Shown: one piece after another, positions 25,861-36,780 of the stretch
Layout of the letters: each line of letters opens with the position of its first letter
Numbering within the stretch: the stretch's first letter is position 1
The notes under the pieces: model-generated
What the model saw: only the letters and a program-made list of their open reading frames with translations
Told to the model about the DNA's origin: nothing
Database searches by the model: none
Position numbers and translations under genes: made by a program
NCBI GenBank assembly: GCA_036346205.1
Contig: JARFJB010002010.1
Location: 1,899,001 to 1,963,000 of the forward strand
DNA from: Vesta saturnalis
Taxonomy: Eukaryota; Arthropoda; Insecta; Coleoptera; Lampyridae
Direction of reading: 5' to 3'
Length of the DNA stretch: 64,000 nt

Positions 25861-26419
25861 ATACAATAACCTAACAAGCACGTTAATTTCAGTTGATGTT
25901 GTGTTTAAATTAAAATTGATAAAATTATTCACAATTATAAACTTGACATATCAATTAAAAGGTCTACACAAATCTAACAAATTAATAGTTATTTTAACAA
26001 CCTTTAATTTGATATAGATATATAGACGACACATGTGTTATTTGGAGAACAATTACTACATGAATTTTTAATTTTTGTAAATGGTATTCGTCCAAACATT
26101 GAGTTTACCATCGAGAAGGACTAATGAAGGACTAATCAAGACTCACTGGTATCTAACATAATAATTCACTATCTTTTAAGGTTTAACTAAAGCCGACACA
26201 CGCTGAGAGATAACTTCATAAATTATCAAAACACCATACACGTCAAAAAATTGGTATAATTAGATCTTTAGTGAATCGCACGAATTTGTGATCCTGAGTT
26301 TTTGAAAGATAAATATAAATATTTAACAAAATCACTACGCTAATGGATATACACTTAAAAATATTAATAATGGCATTAAACCTGCCAAACATAACCTTAA
26401 ATAACAACTAATGGTTAAC
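25861..26419. other. No feature seen
   Basis: AT-rich sequence between element 4 and the Penelope-like relic. Confidence 0.5.
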
Positions 26420-26776
26420 GTTGTACTGCTTTTCTTCCTCTTATAACAAATGTTACAGATAAAATTGAAAAAATCCTAATTAGTCATGTCGTAAGGATTG
26501 TTTTTAAACGTAGAAGAAAAATTCAAATACATTTAAGGTCACTTAAAGATGTTTGAAACTCATTATTATCTTCCGGAGTATATAATTTCCCTTGTTCTTA
26601 TGAAAAAGTGTACATTGGATCCATAAAATGTAGTTTTGATACAAGACATAAAGAACATATGAAATTTTGTAGATTAAATAAACCAGAGAAATCTGATGTA
26701 GTTGAGCATGCTGTAAATAATTTAAATCATGCATTTGTTGATATAGAAATATTATCAAGCAAAACTTATTGAGATA
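26420..26776 (+). pseudogene. Penelope-like element ORF, C-terminal GIY-YIG part (copy A, 5' piece)
   Basis: This is the C-terminal part of a Penelope-like retroelement protein: the region after the reverse transcriptase, then the GIY-YIG endonuclease domain that nicks target DNA. It shows VTDKIEKILISHVVR from 26452, a KIQIHLRSLKD linker, one in-frame TGA near 26552, then GVYNFPCSYEKVYIGS (the GIY...YIG signature as VYN...YIG). After it come a TRHKEHMKFCRL segment and EHAVNN. The frame runs to ~26770, where a Tc1 element interrupts it. The remaining codons resume at 28347. The reverse transcriptase itself is absent, so the copy is 5'-truncated. Confidence 0.8.
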
Positions 26777-28346
26777 TACACTCCTGTTCAAAATTAACGC
26801 ACCACTACAAATTTTGTAATTATGTCTTTGTTATTGCCCCCAGTATGTAATTTAACGTTAGTATAAATGAAAGTAATTAAACAATATTGCATTAATGAAC
26901 ACTAATTTTTATTTAGAATCCGAAGAATTATACAAAATTTGGCGATCAGGTACAAAAATTGGAAAATTGTAAAAATCAACTTAGCTCTACAAACAAAGGA
27001 AAATTCGAATTTACAAAAAGTATTCATGAACCTTAATACCTCCTATTACCTCCACGAGTTCTTATAACTGCTTGCATTCGTTGTGGTAAGCGTGTCATTA
27101 AGTTCTGGATTGTCGCTTGAGGATTGTTTTCCCATTATAAGAGAACAAACAGCTCGCTCCAATTCTTGCAGGCCCATTGGGGCAGCTATATGACATCGGA
27201 CCAATATTTTTAGAACATCCGAAAGGTGCTCGATTGGATTTAAGTCTGGGCTGCGCGGTGGCCACTCCAAGACGTCAATGTTAACTTCGGTTAGGTAATC
27301 TAAAACAGGTCTTGCGACGTGAGGCCTCACATTATCTTGCATGAAAATGAAGGTATCGCGTGTAAATGGCGCAAACGGCATCACACCATCTTGAATATTG
27401 TTTTCCAGATAGAATTCTACGTTCATGAACCGCGGAGGAATGGCGACTAATTCTGTATGTGCCTCAAAACATATTCCTCCCCAGAACATTTTTGATCCAC
27501 CACCAAATGGCTCTCTTTGAGAGGTAGTGCATTCGCAAAATCTTTCTCCAGGCCTCCACTATACTCTAGCACGACCATCTGGACTTCTTAGGCTCACTCT
27601 AGTTTCATCTCTGAATAAAACTTCCAGTCTTCTCTAGCGAACCTTAATCTGCGTGATCTGTGATTCGAGGTAAGCAGTGGTGCACTAGCTCGTCTTTTAC
27701 TAGACAATCTGGCTTCTTTTAGTCTTCTTCTGTCGGTTAAAACAGAAATTCTAACATTTCTGACAGTTTCGAGTAAATTACTTAGCTCTCTCCTAGTATG
27801 GTTTCTGTTTCATAACACCTGTAGTCGGAGAAAGCGCTCATGAATTTGACTTGTAGACCTTTTTCTGTCCTGGCCACGTTTTCTACGGTGCGATCTGCTT
27901 TTCTTAAATCTTCTAACCATTCGGCTGACTGTAGAATGATTAACACCTAATAAATTAGCCACATAACGCATATTTCTTCCCTCTTCTAGCAAAGTCAAAG
28001 CTCTTACGCATTCATCATTGCTTAAATGACGTGCCCGATTAATTTTTTTAGTTAAATGGTTAAATATTGACCTAGTGAATGAATCTACAAAAGAAAAAAT
28101 AACCAACGCTCAAGTAGCAACTTTAAAAAATACGCTCACCAAACTGAAAGAATTACGTGAGCAAGGTAATTAATCTTTTTCACTAAAGATAAATGACGTG
28201 CAATTACAAAAATAGTACAAAACTGATAACAACATCTGTTTGGCACAAGCCACCTATTATTTGTTACAGTAAACCCTAACATTCTCTTAAATAATCAAAA
28301 TAAGTCGAAGACTATGAGTGGTGCGTTAATTTTGAACATGAGTTTA
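26777..28346 (-). mobile_element. Tc1-like (DD34E) transposon inserted in Penelope-like copy A
   Basis: The ends are near-identical inverted repeats of about 28 bp. The left end has TGTTCAAAATTAACGCACCAC from 26785, and the right end reads the same on the minus strand near 28314-28340. Flanking TA dinucleotides fit a TA target duplication. The element splits a GIY-YIG reading frame. The uninterrupted version of that site can be read on the minus strand near 30238-30256. Confidence 0.9.
27033..28106 (-). pseudogene. Tc1-family transposase, broken
   Basis: The N-terminal paired-like helix-turn-helix is intact (28106-27810): SNDECVRALTLLEEGRNMRY and NLLGVNHSTVSRMVRRF, then a basic linker. The middle part (27810-27500) has several stops and a probable internal deletion. 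It keeps LFRDETRVSLRSPDGRARV with the first Asp. The C-terminal core (27489-27046) keeps MQDNVRPH (second Asp) and SPDLNPIEHL (Glu) with 34 residues between them, the DD34E spacing. A frameshift near 27130 shifts the last ~25 residues into another frame, whose stop lies at 27033-27035. The start codon is uncertain; an upstream ATG at 28106 is only the longest choice. Confidence 0.88.
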
Positions 28347-28445
28347 TAAACATCCCAATACCTTCAATAAGCTGGAAGAAAATCTCCGTTTAGATAGGTT
28401 TTGTCATCTTATAATTAAAAAAAGGGCTAATGGTACGTCTTAATT
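28347..28445 (+). pseudogene. Penelope-like ORF, last codons of copy A after the Tc1 insertion
   Basis: This resumes the frame broken at 26776. It reads as a NKLEENLRLDRFCHLIIKKRA-like C-terminus before a stop near 28440, matching the minus-strand copy B ending at about 30170. The copy was probably dead already (in-frame stop near 26552) or died with the insertion. Confidence 0.75.
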
Positions 28446-29110
28446 TTAATTTTAGCTTTTGCTGTGTCTAGGTTTTTTGTTGTGTTTTCCCTAGACCTTG
28501 AAGTAATTGCTTTACCATCTACATGTCAAGTTACCACAGCACTAAAATAATTTAACGTATGTGGTTGAAATCAAAATCAATTTTTAAAGTTAAACGTACT
28601 ACACTGTGTTTTCACTGTAAAATTACAATTACAATTATTAACAAAAAAACGACTTCTTTGTTAGATTTGACAGAACGTTTAACTGGTACGTCAAGTTTCT
28701 ATTTGTGAATGGTTTTATGAATTTCAAATCAAAGTTTTTCATAACTTTTCATTTGCATTATAATTTGATTATGTTTTGTTAAACTTGATTATGACACTTT
28801 TCACTGTTATTAGCCTTCGACTGTTAGAGGGTGATTTGTCATCTTCAAGGCAGTTGAATAATATTTAATTTATTAAGGATGTAGTTATCCTTTACTAAAG
28901 TTAGATTCCATAGTTGGCTTTATATGTTTATCAAACTGTTATAGAAATGGCAAGCTTATATTTGCGTTTTCATCTTTTTCATAAATTGTTTTTAACATCT
29001 TAAACAATTCTTGAAGGTATTACAATTACTGAGGACGATAACTGTAATTGTTATCGAGAGGAATAGATTTATATAAATATGAATATCTGGTGTGAAACAA
29101 TTTTAATAAA
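28446..29110 (+). repeat. Penelope-like 3' region, copy A
   Basis: Non-coding tail after the GIY-YIG ORF. It is an inverted match to 29520-30170 along most of its length, for example the CTAGACCTTGAAG block near 28492. The two copies therefore lie tail to tail. Confidence 0.8.
29029..29060 (+). ncRNA. Hammerhead-like motif in Penelope tail, copy A (decayed)
   Basis: CTGAGGA is followed by a 7-bp perfect stem (CGATAAC, TGTAATT loop, GTTATCG). The 3' core box is AGAGG instead of GAAAC. It is homologous to 29543-29574. Confidence 0.35.
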
Positions 29111-29430
29111 TTTTTTTTAGGATAATTATGCAACCTCTTTTATAATAAGTTAATTACGTAAATGGGCACCATTGTAAAAACATAAACAATAATCTATGTC
29201 AACCAGAGGTTTAAAACTACATGTCTGATAGAGGTTAATACACATCTAGATGCTTACTACAAAACTTAAAAGAAATACAATTTTAATTATAATTTTTTTA
29301 GGGTAACTATGCAACCTCTTTTTTATACTTTCATGACGAAAACAAGCAACATTTTAAAAACAAAAACAATAATTTATGTCAGAATGAAGTTTTAAACTCA
29401 TCTCAGATACAGATTAATATATAAATGTTA
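29111..29430 (+). repeat. Two ~181-bp tandem repeats after the Penelope tail
   Basis: The units begin near 29111 and 29292. The shared marker TATGCAACCTCTTTT lies at ~29127 and ~29309. They are diverged (about 75-80 % by eye). Confidence 0.7.
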
Positions 29431-29542
29431 ACTTAAAAAAAACTACAAGGCCGCCCGCTTCTATAAGATAGCAATAATATAATAAAATACTTATCTTTTT
29501 TGGTTTTTTTTAGTGGTGTATTTTAAACTATACAATCTAAAC

Positions 29543-29574
29543 GTTTCGATAACACTTACAGTTATCTTCGTCAG
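29543..29574 (-). ncRNA. Hammerhead-ribozyme-like motif in Penelope tail, copy B
   Basis: The minus strand reads CTGACGA, one extra A, then GATAAC / ACTTACA-type loop / GTTATC (6 perfect base pairs), then GAAAC. CUGANGA...GAAAC around a stem II is the hammerhead core, and hammerheads are known in Penelope-like elements. Deviations: the extra base before stem II, and I could not define stem III or a cleavage triplet with confidence. Related decayed copies are at 29029, 31642 and 33066. Confidence 0.45.
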
Positions 29575-30169
29575 TAGTAATATCTTAAAATTGTTAAAGA
29601 TGTAAACAGTTTTGTTAAAGTTGAAAAATTAAAACATAAACATCAGCCTGCTATTAATATTGCAGTTTGAGAAACGTACAAAGCCAACTATAGAATTAAA
29701 TTTTAGGTCATTAAAAATTAAATATTGTTATACTGCCTTAAAGATGACACATCAGAACACTCTCTAACGGTGAAAGCTAATAATGAAAAATGTCAGCCAA
29801 AAACACATTTAACAAAATTGAATCAAGTTATGATGTAAGTGTAACGTTGTGAAAAACTTCAATTTCAAAATGATAGAAGCATTCACAAATATAAATATGA
29901 CATCAGATAAAATAATCCCGTTAAATCTAACAAAGAGATATCTTTGTCAATAAGCGCAAGTGTTATTAACTATGAAAAGCATAATGCAGAACGTTTTTTG
30001 TAATTTTTTAATTTAATCGTAATTTCAACTACTTATGTTAAATTATAGCGCTGTGGTAATTTAACACATAATTGGTAAAGCATTTGCTTCAAGGTCTAGG
30101 AAAAACAGTAAAAAACCTAGACATACCAAAAGTCAAAATTAAAACCAAAATCAAGACGTATCATTATGC

Positions 30170-30600
30170 CTTTTTTTAATTGTAAGATGCCAAATCCTAT
30201 TTAAACGGATATTTTCTTCTTGTTTATTAAAATTATTAGGGTGTTTACATATCTCAATAGCTTCACGTTGTAAACGAACATAATAAAGTTTATCTTGACA
30301 ATATTTCCATATTGTCAAATTGAATGTCATGATTTAGATTATTGAAGCATAGTCAGTCACCGCAGACTTCTCAAGTTACCCTAATCTACAAAACCTTATA
30401 TGTTCTTTACGTCTTGTATCAGAGCTACGTTTTGTGGTTCCATTGTATACTTTTCCACATGAACAAGATAACTTATACACTCCGGAAGATGATAATGGGT
30501 TTGACACACCTTTAGGTGATCTTAAATGTTCTTTACTTTTTCTTGAAGGTTTATTAGTGTGATAATGGTTTACCAATAACATAGTTTAACCGTTTTCGTT
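30170..30600 (-). pseudogene. Penelope-like GIY-YIG endonuclease part, copy B
   Basis: The open stretch 30582-30376 reads a basic linker (NKPSRKSKEHLRSPKG) then GVYKLSCSCGKVYNGTTKRS, where the second half of the GIY-YIG signature is YNG rather than YIG, then TRRKEHIRFCRLG. A stop follows. The remaining C-terminus, REAIEICKHPNNFNKQEEN and IWHLTIKK, is found in another frame down to ~30170. Its sequence spans the site where copy A is interrupted by the Tc1 element. Confidence 0.8.
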
Positions 30601-31034
30601 CATACTTATCTAATTTTTAGACATCTTGCGTTATATTAAGAAAATTTATAATGAAAACTTAAAATTAAATTTTCTTTACAAAATAAGTCTACAATTTTTC
30701 TTATAAAATTAAACGTTATTCAGATAATGAAAAAATTTGAACTAACATTTAAATTTTACCTTAGGAAGTTTTTTGTCGCTAAATTACGCGCCGTGTCAAA
30801 AAATTGCATAGAACATGATGTATCAACATGTAAAGGTCTATATCTAGGTATTTTTATATCTTTGAAATATGCAGCTGTTTAGAAATATTTGATAAACACC
30901 AAAAACTAACCCTAATGAGCCCCTCTCTCCGCAGCTGGATTTCTCCCAAAATTTAATCAGCTCCAAGCGAAATGAAAAGAAGCGTAACTACAAAATTTTA
31001 AGTACGTAGGTTTTTTTGTTCTGGGGTATTCGTA

Positions 31035-31215
31035 GATACTAGCTAGCACACATCCACACAGACATACACACACGCACGCACGCATGCGCGCATGCATCAC
31101 ACTCGCGCACGCTCGTGCACTCCCACGCTCACGCCCACGCCTACACCCACACCCACACCCACATCCACACTCACACTCACACTCACACGCCCCCACCCAC
31201 ACACACACACACGCA
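31035..31215. repeat. CA-type compound microsatellite
   Basis: Mixed CACACG, CACTCA and CCCACA units. ORFs through it are repeat artefacts. Confidence 0.95.
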
Positions 31216-31599
31216 CAGTTTGCTTTTTAATAGGGAAAGAAATGAATGTTTAAGAAAAACAGAATACTATCGTGAAAAGAATGTTTTTAGGATCTCAATA
31301 ATAAAAAAAAATATTGCATTCCATTAAAAAAAAAGAAGTTGAAAGTCGCCATTTTGAAATAATTCGTCCAATTGAAAATCTATCACCACGGTGTAGAGAA
31401 TGTCCTGAAACATATTGCTTCCAAATATTTTGAAACTAGTACCCATAGTGTGATTAAAAAAAATAAGGCGCATTCACTGAAACAGGCTGTATGAAACGGA
31501 CTGACGTTTACTAACACAATTTCACGGATTTTTTACGCAACCTTGAGAAAAGATCCCTAAATTTCAATAGCTTAACTAAAATGCTTATCTTTTGGGTAT

Positions 31600-31830
31600 T
31601 AAATTACGTATTTTCTATTGATCTTTTATTTAAATTTAAATGTTTCAGTAACAACTATAGTTATCGTCCTTAGTAAATGGTAATAGCTTTAACAGTTCTT
31701 TGAGAAATTTATGCAATTTTACTGAAACCATAATCCTGCTATTAGTAAAACAGTTTGATGAATTTTAATAAATTAAATATTGTTAAACTATCGATAATAT
31801 CGTCAAAGCTCAATCTATTAGTACTCTTCT
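31600..31830 (-). repeat. Penelope tail fragment, copy C
   Basis: A degenerate minus-strand copy of the 3' tail seen at 29525-29760. The hammerhead-like block at 31642-31673 reads CTAAGGA, CGATAAC, then GAAAC on the minus strand, so CUGANGA is mutated to CUAAGGA. Confidence 0.65.
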
Positions 31831-32039
31831 TGCTAATAATTCACATGATTCAATGGCAGCCTGAGCTCATTTAAAACCAATATTCGATCGGCTAAAAAAT
31901 AAAAGTCCGAACATTTATGCTCCTTCTAGGCGACAGTCCAGTAGACCAATACAATACAATAACAAGTTTATGTTTCATGTTGTCTCTCACCATTTATTGA
32001 AATATTTTTTTCCAGGTATCACATATTTTCGTGAAACTG

Positions 32040-32610
32040 TTCAGAACCCGGTAATGAAAAGGCCTCCAGATGGTGTAGGTGGAACCAAGCTGTGACTGAA
32101 GGAAAAGACATAACAAATTTGGATGTTCTAAAAGGTGTCCTTATTTCTACACTTTGTGGTACTCAAAAATGAAGGCAAGTTGTTTTCTTAGATGGTAAGC
32201 TCGAGTTTAAAACACTATCATGTGTTGATTGTGTTATAAAATGTGAACATTTTCACCTCGGATCTTACAAAGCTGGTAAGACATCGAATATCGACACACC
32301 TTCAGTTATGGTAATAAGTAAAAAACCAAATTCTGAATCAGCACCGGAAGCACAGATTAAGAAAAAATAACTCTACAGCAAAAGATATTTTCGAATATAA
32401 AGTATGTGATCATGTACATGCAAAATGGGATAGCGATGTTTGCCCAGGCGAAATCCTTTCAATGGGCCAAGATGGAGCTGTAATAAGATACATGAAAAAG
32501 GTATCTGGATGCTGAAAGTGGCCAGCAATTAAGGGATGACGTCCTTCAAAAAATTAAACCGCTAAATCTATTTAAAAAAGTTGTTACTTTGTGGAGGAAA
32601 TAGATAATCA
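32040..32610 (+). pseudogene. Unclassified coding relic, probably transposon-derived
   Basis: Broken plus-strand segments have coding character. The first (~32042-32168) includes SEPGNEKASRW and EGKDITNLDVLKG. The second (~32164-32368) has TLSCVDCVIKCEHFHLGSYKAG. The third (~32371-32515) has DHVHAKWDSDVCPGEILSMGQDGAV, then a KWPAI stretch in another frame. The AKW...PGEI...GA...KWP order resembles the C-terminal part of uncharacterised repetitive arthropod proteins that I recall only as a pattern. Stops lie near 32168, 32369 and 32514. It sits between two Penelope tails. I cannot name a function. Confidence 0.4.
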
Positions 32611-33019
32611 CCACTAAGATAAAAAATATGCGAAGTTTTAAATTACTGAGAGAATGATAAGTCATATTGCTTTAGTACAAATGTCATTTATGGAACAATT
32701 CTAATCAGAATTAAGAAATAGTAACACTCAATAAAAATTATTTCCTCCCTGTGCTGTCATTCCCTTACTTTTGAATTTTATTTTTAACCCCCTCTACCAC
32801 CTGAAACCAAAAAATGTTGGGGACCACTATGAAACTTCAAAGAAATAACCCATACACCACCAATATTTAAAAAAAATGCATAACAATAAAAAGATATCAC
32901 ATCATTATGAAATTAATTTTACACATTTTTTGAGAATCAGCCAGGCATTGGTGCGTTACCATAAAAACGAGTGCAAAATCAGGCGTAACAAATTGATAAT
33001 TCAAATACTTACATTTTTT

Positions 33020-33165
33020 GGATTTTCTAAAGGTGTATTTGCATATTTAAGTTAAACAATCTAAACGTTTGAATAACACTTACAGTAATCTTCATCAGTA
33101 GTAATATTATATCTTAAAATTGTTAAAGGTGTTGAAATAATTTTATGAAATTTGAAAACAAAATT
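33020..33165 (-). repeat. Penelope tail fragment, copy D
   Basis: Matches 29520-29640 on the same strand. The hammerhead-like block at 33066-33098 has CTGATGA but a mismatched stem and CAAAC in place of GAAAC. Confidence 0.7.
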
Positions 33166-33384
33166 TTACTGTGTATCTGCGTACATATACCCATACTTAT
33201 GCTGCATTTGCGTACAGGGTCACATATTACTGACAGTAAATAATATTGTTCACAATTACTTACTTGTATTGTAAAGGTAAATCAGGTAAATCGAAAGAAT
33301 AGGCGCAAGGACACAAAACAAATGTATCTGCAATTGGTTACTGAATAAGCAATAAACTTACGTAGAAGGACGAATCATTTTACT

Positions 33385-33840
33385 TGATATCTGTCGGCAG
33401 GTTCATTGTAATAAAATACCTACTCTCGACTTGACTTTATAAAAATAGTAAAGAAAAAAGGGAAAGGAGACGTGCACCATTCCCCCTCCTGTGAAAGCGC
33501 GGCCTGTTTGAGCTCTCCGTGCTCTCTTAGCTGTAGTGATGAATTTCCAACATACATCGAGTATGTGTACATGGGGGACTAAGGATGCCCGGGTTAGGAT
33601 TGTATCGGAAAGAACGGAATTAGGATATTGACGGGGAGGTTACTACCTCAACATTCGTTTAAATAACCGCACATGATGTAAGAATACGCAATGATCATGC
33701 CGCTAGAAGTGTATGTGGAAAATCTCCAGAAAATATCTCATACACGGTAGAAGTAACGGGAATCGAAACCATTACCTCTCGAATGCTAAGCAGATCTTAT
33801 TACTACTGACCGACTAGCTTGGTATAAAAATAATAAATTT
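33385..33840 (+). repeat. Dispersed repeat copy 1 (with tRNA-Ala-like part)
   Basis: Shares GATATCTGTCG, GGGACTAAGGATG, ATCG.AA.GAACGGA and TTTAAATA.C.GCACATGA blocks, in the same order, with 36485-36770. The family is unknown. Confidence 0.65.
33745..33820 (-). tRNA. tRNA-Ala(AGC)-like pseudogene or SINE head
   Basis: The minus strand contains CTGCTTAGCATTCGAGAGG, very close to the anticodon arm of insect tRNA-Ala(AGC). It is followed by a B-box-like GGTTTCGATTCCC (one extra T) and preceded by a weak A box. The acceptor stem does not pair well. It is likely a decayed tRNA-derived repeat, not a working tRNA. Confidence 0.4.
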
Positions 33841-33949
33841 AAGTACATACTAAAAGATCACATTTACTTCGTACTAAATAGCCTTTTGTAAGCTGACTTA
33901 ATCGCTTTAATAGCTGCGTTAATTAAGGTTTACTTTAATTTGCCTCGGT

Positions 33950-35040
33950 CTAGCTCAACCGGTTTTAAATTCTATAAAAAGGGGAGTTGCTCGTTGTTAC
34001 TGTGGTTGATCATTATTGCGTGGGTAGTCCACACTGAACAGTAGATTCGTAAGGGTTTTATACGTATATTATTCCTATTTTGTTTATAAAAGCTAAGTAA
34101 CATAAAAACGATAAGTAAAAAATAACAAAGTACTTCAGGTAAAATAAACACAAATAACAGAATAAAATTAAAATTGTGACTGGGGCATGTGGTCATAAGA
34201 TAACGAAGGTAATACTTTCCCTACCCGCTTTTACGCTCAAAGAGAAAGTCAATACTTTTAAAGAGATTATTTTCGATTCCTTCGATAATTCTAGATTATC
34301 GCGATATGCAATCAGGATCGGATACTGGTTCAGGAATTCGTTAGAGAAGTATACAAGGTATCTCGCGAAGGGCGAGCGGACATTAAAGCTGGTTACAGGA
34401 CCTCTATTAAGAAGTGCTGTTAGAAAAACTAATTGCAAGTGGTTTATTACGTTCAGCGAGATTGAAATGTAATACTTACTATTACGTACTCGGTTCATAA
34501 TTTACGAAACTGAGTGACCAAAATATGGTCTAATTGCGGGCGGCTTGTTGCTATTAATCTGTCAGCTTCCTGCATTTCGATTTTTAATTATTTTGCCTGG
34601 TGGAATGTCACTTTATAGATTCTGGGCAAATAGCTGTTGCGCCGTTTAATTGATAACCCGTGGATTGGTAGAATTTGGCGAGAACCTTTCTATCCAACGG
34701 AGTAAGTAAAATACTACATATGGTGTTTTGCCCGACGTGGAGTCCGTCACTGGCGTAAGTATGGTGTTGTATAGTTAACTTACATGCAGGTGACCACAGA
34801 TTTCAGAAGCGGTAAACCCTGCTGTATAAGATAAGATCAGGCCGGTCTGAGCTCTCGAAAGAGACCCAGGTGAATGAATTGAGTTGACCCAACGGAATGA
34901 GAGCGTCTGTACCACGGATTGAGTTCTTATTGAAAACATTGGAAGGCGGGAACGGCTTCTGGTGGTAATTCCAACGCCGGCATTTGCAGATAGATTGGGG
35001 GCTCTAACGTCAAAACCCTTAACGTTTTTGAAATTAACGT
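33950..35040 (+). other. GC-richer block, possible LTR-element remnant
   Basis: A TATAAAAAGGGG box lies at ~33977. A TGGCGAGAACC motif near 34677 and a GCCCGACGTGGAGTCC motif near 34731 both resemble retroelement primer-binding leaders. Base composition is more balanced than in the surroundings. No gag or pol match was found, and the ORFs at 34176-34472 (+) and 34193-34498 (-) have no recognisable motif. The retroelement interpretation is weak. Confidence 0.25.
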
Positions 35041-36484
35041 CGGAGGGGATATGACTTCATTATTTGATGATTTCTGAAAATTTGATTATAAACAAGATAA
35101 TCAGCAAATAATTAATTCAAAAAATTTTGTAAATCAGGCTGGCTCTTTACACTTTTATAATTGATTATTTTGAAAGAAGGAAATGATGTGAACGTTTAAT
35201 GAAGTGAACTCCAAACTCAATAATGGAAACTCATAGTGGAACCACCTTCAGAAATATTCCATATACAATAATTCAATCATAATAAAAGTTATAAAACTTA
35301 CGTAGAAGCACGAATTATTTTATAATTATGGTGTTGAAGAGGTTTAAAAAATTGAATAAATTAATGGGTGTTAACGTTTTCATAACAGATCGTTAAACTT
35401 ACTAAAGATACACCCCATTCACCAAAAATAATGCCTTTGTTCCAGTCGGTAGCTTAAAATAGGCCGGTTCATGCTTTTCTTTTGCTTAATTACCACGATT
35501 TATGCTGTCAGTTCCACTTAACTGCAATGTAACACTAATAAAAATGATCTGGGACGCCAAGTTATTTTTTAATTATGCTCGGTATAACTAAACCGAGGTT
35601 TACAATAAAAATTTACCAAAATGTAAAAATAAAAAAATATACAAACTATGTTTATTAACAGTTAAATTTAGAATTATATAAAATATATCTTAAAAACTAA
35701 TTGTAATATCCTTAAATTACTAAATTATGGATATAAATACCTGTTCGTAAAATTTTTGTACACAAACTTTTTAATCACCTCTGGTATCTAATCGATTACG
35801 GAAATGTAAACCAAAGGTGATATTTGCACCAATATTGTGCAATATCTCGAAATAACAATGCTGTACGTTGTAAACCATACCAAAGTTGAATTTTATTTCT
35901 TATAAATTTTTCTTCATGAAATTTTGAATCCAATGTTTATTGCATTCTCTCGAAAGTTCAGATAAAAATTGGGATCTACATTTAGATCTGCGTTAAAAGT
36001 AAAACGCAATCATAACATGAATGCGTACGTAAAACTAAAATTAAATGCGTAATTAAAAGTGGCAAAATTAAAGTGTCAAAATAAAAAAATGAAAGTGCCT
36101 GCAAAAAGCAAATGTTTTAGATTTTAATATAATGCGTTAAATATATCTTACCATTAAGTCAATGACACTTTTCACAAAATTTAGGTGGAAAGCCAAAAAT
36201 GGCTTCCTGCATCGAACAGCGTACCACAAGAAATGAAAAAATGGACGCTTAGGAAGCCGGATGATGACGCGTTGCGCGAAAATGAGCAGAAAAAAATAAT
36301 TTAAAGAAGTGGGAGTATAGACCCTTAAGAAGGTATGCACTTAAGTTACACCAAAGTGCAAATTAAGTTACCTACCACATACCTATAATTCCTAAATAAT
36401 TAAAATTTTTTTCTTATATTTACAACTAAATGAACGAAGAACATAAATTACGGTATATTTTAATACAACTCAAAATGAGTTGTT
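35041..36484. other. No feature seen
   Basis: AT-rich sequence. A short block near 35170-35300 (GAAGGAAATGATGTGAACGTTTAATG) recurs near 36755-36780, so dispersed-repeat pieces are present. No genes. Confidence 0.5.
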
Positions 36485-36780
36485 ACAATTTGATATCTGT
36501 CGCAGGTCCGTTGCAATAAGTTACCTATACATTTATACATATATCAAATATGTATACACGGTGGGACTAAGGATGGGTGCATTCAAGATCGTATCGAAAG
36601 GAACGGAGTTAGGGTGAAGTTACACTACCACAGCATTCCTTTAAATAGCTGCACATGACTAAGAAGATAGTGTTATCACTCACCTACTATCTCGGTATAA
36701 TGTATAATTTTATGGTTAAATTTAAAGTACAAATCAAAACATCATTTTAAAAGAAGGAAGTGATGTGAACATTTAATGTA
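36485..36780 (+). repeat. Dispersed repeat copy 2
   Basis: Direct-orientation, diverged partner of 33385-33700. It lacks the tRNA-like part. Confidence 0.6.

Larger units (their letters stand above)
29520..30620 (-). mobile_element. Penelope-like element remnant, copy B
   Basis: A minus-strand copy containing the GIY-YIG end of the ORF (30190-30600) and ~650 bp of 3' tail down to ~29520. It lies tail to tail with copy A. There is no reverse transcriptase upstream: 30600-30780 shows no coding match, so it is 5'-truncated. Confidence 0.78.

Noticed and set aside
34176..34498. Overlapping ~100-codon ORFs on both strands as genes
   Set aside because: Both strands are open over the same DNA, with no motif, conserved start or splice context. 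They more likely lie in a retroelement-like non-coding block.
34930..35000. rRNA fragment suggested by a GGTAATTCCA string
   Set aside because: The match to small-subunit rRNA covers only about ten bases and neighbouring sequence does not follow rRNA.
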